From NCBI GenBank assembly GCA_938001995.1, contig CALLAV010000059.1, positions 1 to 9,253 on the forward strand: a stretch of 9,253 nt of DNA, given 5' to 3'. The stretch is from an uncultured Amylibacter sp. Lineage in GTDB: Bacteria; Pseudomonadota; Alphaproteobacteria; Rhodobacterales; Rhodobacteraceae. Below the pieces are notes generated by a model. It was given only the letters and a program-made list of their open reading frames with translations. It ran no database searches and was not told the DNA's origin. Positions 1 to 6,203 of the stretch are shown here, piece by piece; the stretch's first letter is position 1, and each line of letters starts with the position of its first letter. Position numbers and translations under genes: made by a program.

Positions 1-2
1 CC

Positions 3-533
3 AGCGAAGGACGCTTGTTATTCTACGTCCTCGTGTCGGATATGGTGTTCTTTATCTCTTGGACATTGAAAACCCTCGTGGCTCCAGCCTCCGCCGCAGG
101 TGGCGTGATTGGCGCTGATAAAATCGGCCTTTTGATGATTGCCGCTCTTATGGTGCGCACGGCATTGATGTACGGTTTTTCCTTCCTCGTCTTTGGCGTT
201 ACTAAAATGTGCAAGGGCGATGCCAACTGGAAGATGACCCGCACGGGTGTGTTCTGGGGCGCATTTGTCTCAGCGCCCTTTGGCCTTGCTGCCGCCATCA
301 TCGCCGCCGTTATGGGCATGTTCGAGCCGCAAATGCCGATCCTTGGCAACCAGATCGTGGCGCTGCCTGTCTATTGGCTCGGACTGATCCCGTTTGTTTG
401 GTACATCGCCGCTGGCACTGCCGAGGCAAACAACTTCCGCCTAACATCGCCTACTTTTATGGCCATGACTCTGTTTGCGTTGGCATTGACCGTTGCAACC
501 CTCACCCTTGGCGTCGGAGATATGATTGGATGA
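3..533 (+). CDS. YIP1-family integral membrane protein, 5'-truncated
   Basis: The reading frame is open to the left window edge (Ser-Glu-Gly-Arg-Leu-Leu-Phe...), so the true start lies upstream and TTG 15 or ATG 42 are probably internal codons. About 176 residues are visible. They form five hydrophobic stretches, roughly VLVSDMVFFISW, IGLLMIAALMV through FSFLVFGV, GVFWGAFVSAPFGLAAAI, LPVYWLGLIPFVWYIAAG and FMAMTLFALALTVATL. This five-helix layout, with short polar loops, fits the bacterial YIP1 domain family, whose biochemical role is unknown. The stop codon overlaps the next start as ATGA, and a GGAG at 516-519 inside this gene can serve that next start, so the two are probably translationally coupled. 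Location upstream of sufS suggests membership of the suf operon. Family assignment is from overall character and the sister gene, not from a catalytic motif. Confidence 0.72.
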   Translation, partial: SEGRLLFYVLVSDMVFFISWTLKTLVAPASAAGGVIGADKIGLLMIAALMVRTALMYGFSFLVFGVTKMCKGDANWKMTRTGVFWGAFVSAPFGLAAAIIAAVMGMFEPQMPILGNQIVALPVYWLGLIPFVWYIAAGTAEANNFRLTSPTFMAMTLFALALTVATLTLGVGDMIG

Positions 534-1123
534 CCCCACAGCGACTGTCTGATTTCCTGCCTTTAGCAGTACAGTCGCTGACCCAGCCGCGGGTTGGCCT
601 GCGCACGGTTTTGTCTATCCCCGCAACGCGATCTGATGTGATCAACGCTGCGTGGCTTGTAATCATTTGCAACCTGATCCTGACGACTGTGCTGACACTT
701 GTCGGCCCGACACCGCCCGAAGGCACGCCAACTGTGCCTTTGACCACCAGCACCATTATGCAGGCGCTCAGCCTGTTTGGCGGGGCGGTTATTGTACACC
801 GTGTTGGTGGTATGTTTGGCGGCGTTGGTAGTTTCGACGACAGCCTAAAGCTGGTCGTATGGGTGAATTTCATCCTGTTCTTAACGCAGATGCCGATCCT
901 TTTGGTGTCTTTTGCCGGACAAGAAATTGTTGCCCTTGCCATGATGTTGGTGGTGATCGTCGCAATGACCCAACTGACAGCAACAATCATGGAATTACAT
1001 GGCTTTACAGAAGTCTTTCCCGTGCTAATTGGCATTATAGGAAGCATGATCCTGTTCGGGATTGTCCTTCTTGTCTTGCTCGGCATGCTGGGCGTAACCC
1101 TACCCACTGAACCCGCGGTTTGA
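530..1123 (+). CDS. YIP1-family integral membrane protein
   Basis: The protein has 197 residues from the ATG that overlaps the previous stop (ATGA). The frame stays open further upstream, but the overlap plus GGAG ten bases before the ATG decide this start. The N-terminus (TPQRLSDFLPLAVQSLTQPR) is a short cytoplasmic-looking segment of the kind that precedes YIP1 domains. Five hydrophobic helices follow: VINAAWLVIICNLILTTVL, IMQALSLFGGAVIVHRVGG, LVVWVNFILFLTQMPILLV, IVALAMMLVVIVAMTQLTA and VFPVLIGIIGSMILFGIVLL. The segments GGVGSFDDSLKLVVW and MELHGF resemble recurring motifs in Rhodobacteraceae YIP1 proteins as I recall them. It probably sits in the inner membrane. Function is unknown; a role in Fe-S assembly is inferred only from its position five bases before sufS. 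Confidence 0.8.
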   Translation: MTPQRLSDFLPLAVQSLTQPRVGLRTVLSIPATRSDVINAAWLVIICNLILTTVLTLVGPTPPEGTPTVPLTTSTIMQALSLFGGAVIVHRVGGMFGGVGSFDDSLKLVVWVNFILFLTQMPILLVSFAGQEIVALAMMLVVIVAMTQLTATIMELHGFTEVFPVLIGIIGSMILFGIVLLVLLGMLGVTLPTEPAV

Positions 1124-1128
1124 TCCCT

Positions 1129-2349
1129 ATGTATGACGTCCAGAAAATTCGCGCCGACTTTCCCATTTTGGCGCGCGAAGTGAACGGGAAGCCGCTTGTC
1201 TATCTCGACAACGGGGCCTCTGCGCAAAAGCCACAAGCGGTGATTGACGCGACCACACGCGGCTACGCCGAAGAATATGCAAACGTTCACCGCGGCTTGC
1301 ACTATCTGTCCAATCTTGCGACCGAGAAGTACGAGGCCGTGCGCGGCACGGTTAAAACGTTCCTGAACGCGGCCCATGAAGATGAGATCATCTTCAATTC
1401 TGGCACAACCGAGGGCATCAATATGGTGTCCTATGGCTGGGGCATTCCGAACCTGAAAGCAGGGGACGAAATTATCCTCTCAGTCATGGAGCACCACGCC
1501 AATATCATCCCTTGGCATTTCCTGCGCGAGCGTATGGGCGTCGTGCTAAAGTGGGTGGACACAGACGTGAACGGGGATCTGGATCCGCAGGTGGTGATCG
1601 ACGCAATCACTGACAAAACCAAGCTGATTGCTGTCACCCACATGTCTAACGTCCTTGGCACCGTGGTAGATGTGAAAACCATCTGTACAGCCGCTCACGA
1701 ACGGGGCGTACGTGTCATGGTTGATGGCTCCCAAGCCACCGTTCACATGCCCGTTGATGTTCAAGACATCGGCGCAGATTTTTACGCGATCACGGGGCAT
1801 AAACTCTATGGCCCGTCGTCCTCTGGCGCGATTTACGTGAAACGCGAACGTATGGCGGAAATGCAGCCCTTTATTGGGGGCGGGGACATGATCCGCACTG
1901 TGGGCAAAGACGTGATCACCTACAATGATCCACCCCATAAATTCGAAGCGGGGACTCCTGGGATCGTGCAGATGATCGGCCTTGGCGTTGCGCTCGATTA
2001 CATGATGGATCTCGGCATGGACAACATCGCCGCTCATGAACTGGCTTTGCGCGATTACGCCCAAGAAAAACTCTCTGGCCTCAACTGGCTGAACATCCAA
2101 GGCAATTCGGCCACCAAAGGCGCGATCTTTTCGTTCACGCTTGATGGGGCGGCCCATGCCCACGATATTTCAACGGTCGTGGACCAACGTGGCATTGCCG
2201 TGCGGGCAGGGCATCACTGTGCGCAGCCTTTGATGGAGCACATGGGCGTCACAGCCACATGTCGCGCGTCTTTTGGCCTCTATAACACGACAGAAGAGGT
2301 CGATAAGCTCGTCAGCGCGTTAGAGTTGTGCCACGAGTTGTTCGGTTAA
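1129..2349 (+). CDS. sufS: SufS, class II cysteine desulfurase
   Basis: This PLP enzyme converts L-cysteine to L-alanine and holds the released sulfur as a persulfide for SufBCD-dependent Fe-S cluster assembly in the cytoplasm. The 406-residue product equals the usual family length. Visible residues are: the VYLDNGASAQKP N-terminal signature; MEHHAN with His122 that stacks on PLP; VDGSQ with Asp199; ITGHKLYGP with the Schiff-base Lys225; RAGHHCAQP with the persulfide Cys364; and CRASFGLYNT with Arg379. Positions agree with Escherichia coli SufS to within one residue. The ATG at 1129 is preferred to the TTG at 1120, because homologs begin at this Met-Tyr-Asp and the TTG overlaps the previous stop. 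No clear ribosome binding site precedes it, so translation is probably coupled to the YIP1 gene ending five bases upstream. No sufT or sufA-like gene follows. Confidence 0.95.
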   Translation: MYDVQKIRADFPILAREVNGKPLVYLDNGASAQKPQAVIDATTRGYAEEYANVHRGLHYLSNLATEKYEAVRGTVKTFLNAAHEDEIIFNSGTTEGINMVSYGWGIPNLKAGDEIILSVMEHHANIIPWHFLRERMGVVLKWVDTDVNGDLDPQVVIDAITDKTKLIAVTHMSNVLGTVVDVKTICTAAHERGVRVMVDGSQATVHMPVDVQDIGADFYAITGHKLYGPSSSGAIYVKRERMAEMQPFIGGGDMIRTVGKDVITYNDPPHKFEAGTPGIVQMIGLGVALDYMMDLGMDNIAAHELALRDYAQEKLSGLNWLNIQGNSATKGAIFSFTLDGAAHAHDISTVVDQRGIAVRAGHHCAQPLMEHMGVTATCRASFGLYNTTEEVDKLVSALELCHELFG

Positions 2350-2401
2350 CACGCACCCAATTACCATTTAATCTTTTAGTTTCAGCAGATTGTGGCTGAT
2401 G

Positions 2402-2424
2402 CAGCGCAGTCGCGCGCTGTTTTT
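2402..2424 (+). terminator. Rho-independent terminator after sufS
   Basis: CAGCGC (2402-2407) and GCGCTG (2414-2419) form a perfect six-base GC-rich stem around a six-base loop, followed directly by TTTTT (2420-2424). It lies 52 bases after the sufS stop and before the LacI regulator's control region, so it most likely ends the suf transcript and insulates the regulator from it. The stem is rather short, so some readthrough is possible. Confidence 0.7.
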
Positions 2425-2441
2425 GCATTGCCTAAAAACTT

Positions 2442-2485
2442 CTCTAACGTTAGATTAACGTCACATTGTTAGAGTAACGTTAGGT
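2442..2485 (+). promoter_or_regulatory. Probable operator array of TAAC/GTTA half-sites
   Basis: Two perfect eight-base palindromes, TAACGTTA at 2445-2452 and 2475-2482, lie with centres exactly 30 bp apart, about three helical turns. Between them are a TAAC at 2456-2459 and a GTTA at 2468-2471. All six four-base units are arranged symmetrically about position 2463.5. Palindromes with a central CG are typical operators of LacI-family repressors, and the array ends seven bases before the start of such a regulator. The natural reading is autoregulation, possibly with two dimers bound side by side or bridged. I could not place convincing -35 and -10 boxes, but the array covers the place where a promoter or early leader must lie. 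Confidence 0.65.
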
Positions 2486-2491
2486 ATTAAC

Positions 2492-3496
2492 ATGGCCCGT
2501 AGACCCACGCTGAAAGATATCTCGGAACTTGCGGGCGTGTCAGAAATGACCGCAAGCCGCGTGCTGCGCGGTAAAGGAGAGGCATCGCCGACAACGCGCG
2601 ATCGCGTGCTAGAGGCGGCGAAAAAGGTTGGATATGTTCCAAACCGCATCGCGGGCAGCCTGTCGTCAAAATCCGTGGATCTGGTGGGCGTTGTCGTCCC
2701 GTCGATCAGCAGTTTCGTTTTTGCCGAAGTCCTAACGGGCCTGTCGAACGTTCTAAAGACCACAGCCATGCAGCCCGTTTTTGGCGTGTCCGATTACGAT
2801 CTGGAAACCGAAGAAACAGTCATCCGCGAAATGCTATCTTGGCAGCCAAAGGGCCTTGTGGTTGCAGGGTTGGAACACACGGATGCCGCGCGTAAAATGA
2901 TGGCGAATGCGGGCATTCCAATTGTCGAGATTATGGATGTGGACGGCGATCCTGTCGATCTGGCTGTCGGCGTATCGCACCGCCGCGCAGGATATGAAAC
3001 CGGCAAGGCGATTCTTGCGCGGGGGTATAGAAAGCTAGGGTTCATTGGTACAAAATACCCGTTGGATCATCGCGCCGAAAAAAGGTTTCAGGGGTTTCAG
3101 CAAGCCCTGTCAGAAGCTGGTGTCACACTGACGGATCAAGAGTTTTTTTCTGGGGGATCAACGCTTCTGCTTGGCCGTCAACTCACCGAAAAAATGCTCG
3201 AACGTTCCCCCGATATTGAGATGATTTACTATTCTTCAGACACCATGTCGTGTGGCGGGCTGATGCATTGCATTATGAATGATATTTCTGTGCCCAATGA
3301 GCTGGCCCTAGCGGGGTTCAACGGGCTGGATTTACGCAATGGGATGCCGATGCTCACCGCCACAATGAACGCCTACCGTTTTGAAATTGGGAAAAAAGCC
3401 GCGCAGCTGATCCTAGAGCATGAACAACCCGATTACCGCGCGGTGCGCCAAGTGGTTGAGTTCAAACCGGATATTGAGTTCGGCGATACACTTTAG
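2492..3496 (+). CDS. LacI-family transcriptional regulator, GntR (gluconate)-like
   Basis: The 334-residue product has the usual LacI-family length and order. A helix-turn-helix spans about residues 7-28 (LKDISELAGVSEMTASRVLR), with a hinge at about 50-60 (PNRIAGSLSSK) containing the leucine that normally enters the minor groove. A periplasmic-binding-protein-like sensor runs from about 64 (LVGVVVPSISSFVFAEVL) to the end. The sensor's DYDLETEE, PKGLVVAGLEHT and GVSHRRAGYETGKAI segments resemble the gluconate-type GntR subgroup, so a sugar acid is the likely ligand, though this cannot be read directly. The ATG follows a weak TTAGG seven bases upstream that is itself part of the operator array. 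No sugar transport or catabolic gene is adjacent, so apart from autoregulation its targets are not visible. The 3' end overlaps the opposite-strand VWA gene by 35 bp. Confidence 0.87.
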   Translation: MARRPTLKDISELAGVSEMTASRVLRGKGEASPTTRDRVLEAAKKVGYVPNRIAGSLSSKSVDLVGVVVPSISSFVFAEVLTGLSNVLKTTAMQPVFGVSDYDLETEETVIREMLSWQPKGLVVAGLEHTDAARKMMANAGIPIVEIMDVDGDPVDLAVGVSHRRAGYETGKAILARGYRKLGFIGTKYPLDHRAEKRFQGFQQALSEAGVTLTDQEFFSGGSTLLLGRQLTEKMLERSPDIEMIYYSSDTMSCGGLMHCIMNDISVPNELALAGFNGLDLRNGMPMLTATMNAYRFEIGKKAAQLILEHEQPDYRAVRQVVEFKPDIEFGDTL

Positions 3497-4169
3497 CGCG
3501 GCCAACAACGGCGCAGCCCATGGTTTCTTGCAAAGCGTCTGTCAGTTCATCCACCGTGTTTGTAATCACAAAAATCCCATCTGTCGCATCTGACAAGCAC
3601 CGCGATGGTTCGCGTTGCAGCCCTCCCGATTCCGCGAAATAGCCGGGCCAACGTTCGAAGTTCTCGTCTATTTTGAAGCCGATCACATGCACCACAACGC
3701 CTTGGCGCGCATAACCAGCCGCAGCAGCGCAGGGATCCCCACAGGTTTGTCGCCCGTCTGTGATGACCACAACATCCCCACCACCGCGCGCATTTAGAAC
3801 ACCCACTGCCGCATCAACCGCTTGCGCCAAAGGCGTATCGCCCGCAGGCTCCAACCCTGACACAGCGCCCAAGATGGACAAGTCCGCATCAGGTTGGGGC
3901 TGCAAGCGAACATCCACATTGTCACAAGGGCCAAGCGGACCTGGCCCATAGACCACCAGTCCCACATTCCGATAGGGCGCAAAACGGGGCAGGGAGCGTT
4001 GCAATGCTTCACGGGCGTCATCAATGCGCCGCGCAAAAGGCGCCTCGGCCGCCAGCGTGGCCATAGATCCCGATCCGTCAAACACCAACATCGCATCGCG
4101 CGTGCAATCCGCACCCGTGGCACTTAGCGGGGAAAGAGACAGGGCCAACGCTAGGAGGTTTCGTTTCAT
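3462..4169 (-). CDS. Small secreted von Willebrand factor A domain protein
   Basis: The protein has 235 residues from the ATG at 4169. An upstream TTG in frame lies in the loop of the glnA terminator and would spoil the signal peptide, so I reject it. Residues 1-20 (MKRNLLALALSLSPLSATGA) look like a Sec signal peptide without a lipobox. The mature part is one VWA domain with a complete metal-ion adhesion site: DGSGS (Asp31, Ser33, Ser35), Thr112 in GDTPL and Asp138 in VVITDG. Six cysteines (22, 82, 143, 147, 191, 219) in the mature part suggest up to three disulfides, fitting a periplasmic or secreted site. Rhodobacteraceae commonly encode such stand-alone proteins, of unknown function. About the last ten residues are encoded antisense to the LacI gene's 3' end and look like a non-conserved tail. 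It starts 29 bases beyond the glnA terminator T tract, with no obvious promoter and only a weak AGG upstream. Confidence 0.83.
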   Translation of the reverse strand: MKRNLLALALSLSPLSATGADCTRDAMLVFDGSGSMATLAAEAPFARRIDDAREALQRSLPRFAPYRNVGLVVYGPGPLGPCDNVDVRLQPQPDADLSILGAVSGLEPAGDTPLAQAVDAAVGVLNARGGGDVVVITDGRQTCGDPCAAAAGYARQGVVVHVIGFKIDENFERWPGYFAESGGLQREPSRCLSDATDGIFVITNTVDELTDALQETMGCAVVGRAKVYRRTQYPV

Positions 4170-4198
4170 ACGGTCAAACCTAGCACAGTATGCGCAAC

Positions 4199-4227
4199 AA
4201 AAAAGGCGCCCCAAAAACGGGGCGCCC
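4199..4227 (-). terminator. Strong intrinsic terminator of the glnB-glnA transcript
   Basis: Read on the minus strand, GGCGCCCC (4226-4219) and GGGGCGCC (4212-4205) form a perfect eight-base GC stem around a six-base GTTTTT loop, followed by TTTTTT (4204-4199). This is a textbook Rho-independent terminator downstream of glnA. It also lies just before the VWA gene, so it should limit readthrough into that gene. Confidence 0.92.
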
Positions 4228-4228
4228 T

Positions 4229-4248
4229 CTCGATTGGGAGAAATCGAG
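4229..4248 (-). other. Second perfect hairpin between glnA and its terminator
   Basis: CTCGATT (4229-4235) and AATCGAG (4242-4248) form a perfect seven-base stem with a six-base loop. It begins eight bases after the glnA stop and ends one base before the terminator stem on the minus strand. It has no T tract of its own. A stem here could protect the glnA mRNA 3' end or help the terminator fold. Confidence 0.6.
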
Positions 4249-4256
4249 CGCTTAAC

Positions 4257-5663
4257 TTAGCAGGAGTAGTACATGCCAAATTCAACTGGGTGAGGCGTGT
4301 GCTCGTAGTTGTACACTTCTTCCCATTTCAGCTCCATGTAGCCTTGGATCTGGTCGCGGGTGAACACGCCGCCTTCCAGCAAGAAGTCCATGTCTTTTTC
4401 CAACTCGTCCAATGCTTCGCGCAAAGACGCACACACTGTTGGGATACCCGCCAGCTCTTCTGGTGGCAGATCGTAAAGATCTTTGTCAGATGCTTCGCCC
4501 GGATCAATCTTGTTCTTGATGCCGTCAAGGCCAGCCATCAGCAGGGCAGAGAAACACAGGTACGGGTTTGCCGCTGGATCAGGGAAACGCGCTTCTACAC
4601 GCTTTGCCTTAGGGGATTCAGCCCATGGGATCCGCACACAACCAGACCGGTTACGTGCAGAATATGCGCGCAGAACAGGGGCTTCAAACCCTGGGATCAA
4701 ACGTTTGTAGCTGTTTGTGGATGGGTTGGTGAAAGCGTTCAACGCTTTCGCGTGCTTCAGGATACCACCAATGAACCACAAGGCTTCTTGGGACAGATCA
4801 GCGTATTTATCGCCTGCAAACAGGGGCTTACCCTCTTTCCAGATGGACATGTTCACGTGCATGCCTGTGCCGTTGTCACCCGCGATTGGCTTTGGCATGA
4901 ACGTTGCGGACTTGCCGTACGCGTGTGCCACGTTGTGGATGATGTATTTGTATTTTTGCAGCTCGTCCGCCTGTTTGGTCAGGGACCCGAACACCAAACC
5001 CAGCTCGTGCTGACAAGAGGCAACCTCGTGGTGGTGCTTGTCGACTTTCATGCCGATGGATTTCATCGTGGACAGCATTTCAGAACGCAAGTCCTGTGCC
5101 GCATCGATTGGGTTTACAGGGAAGTAACCGCCTTTGACGCCCGGGCGGTGGCCCATGTTGCCCATTTCGTATTCTGTATCTGTGTTCCAAGACGCGTCTG
5201 CCGCATCAACTTCGTAGGATACTTTGTTGATAGTGTTGGAAAAACGAACGTCGTCAAACAGGAAGAACTCCGCTTCTGGACCCCAGAAAGATTGATCACC
5301 AATGCCCGAGGACACAAGGTAGGCTTCGGCACGTTCCGCTGTGGAACGTGGGTCGCGATCGTAGGATGCGCCCGTATCAGGCTCAACAACAGAACAGTGA
5401 ACGCAAAGCGTTTTTTCTGCATAGAACGGATCAATGTACACAGAGTTTGTGTCTGGGATCAGTTTCATGTCAGATTCTTCGATGGATTTCCAACCCGCAA
5501 TGGACGAGCCGTCAAACATAAAGCCATCTTCGAAAAAATCTTCGTCAACTTCATCGTTGATGATCGTCACGTGCTGCAATTTGCCCCGTGGATCTGTGAA
5601 ACGCACGTCGAGATACGCGATCTCTTCGTCCTTCATCATCTTTACGACTTCTTTAGCATTCAT
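4257..5663 (-). CDS. glnA: Type I glutamine synthetase (GlnA)
   Basis: It makes glutamine from glutamate, ammonia and ATP in the cytoplasm, as a dodecamer, and is the entry point for ammonium assimilation. The 468 residues equal the usual GSI length. Visible are DGSSIAGW (51-58), metal and substrate ligands Glu130 and Glu132 (GPEAEFF), Glu213 and Glu220 ([11 protein letters not shown]), the [10 protein letters not shown] segment with His269, [21 protein letters not shown], and Tyr397 in [10 protein letters not shown]. Tyr397 is the adenylylation site of the GlnE-controlled GSI-beta type, so activity is likely switched off by AMP addition under nitrogen excess. The ATG is preceded by AAGGGA eight bases upstream. 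It lies 40 bp after glnB in the same direction, the arrangement known as glnBA in Rhodobacter. Two hairpins follow its stop. Confidence 0.98.
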   Translation of the reverse strand: MNAKEVVKMMKDEEIAYLDVRFTDPRGKLQHVTIINDEVDEDFFEDGFMFDGSSIAGWKSIEESDMKLIPDTNSVYIDPFYAEKTLCVHCSVVEPDTGASYDRDPRSTAERAEAYLVSSGIGDQSFWGPEAEFFLFDDVRFSNTINKVSYEVDAADASWNTDTEYEMGNMGHRPGVKGGYFPVNPIDAAQDLRSEMLSTMKSIGMKVDKHHHEVASCQHELGLVFGSLTKQADELQKYKYIIHNVAHAYGKSATFMPKPIAGDNGTGMHVNMSIWKEGKPLFAGDKYADLSQEALWFIGGILKHAKALNAFTNPSTNSYKRLIPGFEAPVLRAYSARNRSGCVRIPWAESPKAKRVEARFPDPAANPYLCFSALLMAGLDGIKNKIDPGEASDKDLYDLPPEELAGIPTVCASLREALDELEKDMDFLLEGGVFTRDQIQGYMELKWEEVYNYEHTPHPVEFGMYYSC

Positions 5664-5703
5664 AGTGTTGTTCCCTTGCTAGAGTTAATTCTGTGACCCG
5701 CGC

Positions 5704-6042
<339 letters not shown>

Positions 6043-6150
6043 TCAGTTTGCCTCCCTGAGCGCTGCGTTTGATGCTGTTTCGCAGGTTTGCGGGCAGTGG
6101 CAATTCTTGGCGATTGGTGCAAACGTAGGGGTGTGATCGATTCAAACCTC

Positions 6151-6184
6151 ACTGCCTAATTTTTAGGCAAACTGCCTATTTTTT
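6151..6184. promoter_or_regulatory. Dyad plus extra half-site upstream of glnB
   Basis: TGCCTAA (6153-6159), TTT, then TTAGGCA (6163-6169) form a perfect seven-base inverted repeat. ACTGCCTA at 6151-6158 is then repeated directly at 6171-6178, exactly 20 bp (two helical turns) further on, and followed by TTTTTTG. So there are three half-sites, in a GCC-N9-GGC spacing within the dyad. It lies about 110 bp upstream of the glnB start and 26 bp upstream of the divergent gene's ATG. In Rhodobacter capsulatus, glnB is known to be activated by NtrC at tandem sites on a promoter that does not use RpoN. I infer that this element is an NtrC or similar binding site. It could instead act on the divergent gene. 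No sigma-54 promoter with correct GG-N10-GC spacing was found. Confidence 0.55.
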
Positions 6185-6203
6185 GACCAAAGTCGAGTCC
6201 AGC

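Noticed and set aside
502..1377. A 291-codon minus-strand frame across the second YIP1 gene and the start of sufS.
   Set aside because: The product has no recognisable motif, it spans two clear plus-strand genes, and it shows the basic, Thr/Ile/Arg-rich look of an antisense shadow.
4170..4214. N-terminal extension of the VWA protein to an upstream TTG at 4214.
   Set aside because: That codon lies in the glnA terminator loop, and the extension would put charged and cysteine-rich residues before a clear signal peptide.
4290..5696. A 468-codon open frame on the plus strand, almost fully antisense to glnA.
   Set aside because: It mirrors the glnA frame, its product is rich in Phe, Val, Cys and His without domain logic, and glnA on the other strand is unmistakable. 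Codon bias of glnA explains the missing stops.
6105..6125. A sigma-54-like TGGCA...TTGGC upstream of glnB.
   Set aside because: The spacing between the GG and GC elements is one base off the strict requirement, and the element points away from glnB, towards the repair gene.
6183..6203. TTG at 6183 as the start of the NAD(P)H-hydrate repair enzyme.
   Set aside because: It adds seven residues not expected in homologs, overlaps the putative regulatory dyad and has no ribosome binding site; ATG 6204 begins the expected MTELLTAAQ N-terminus.
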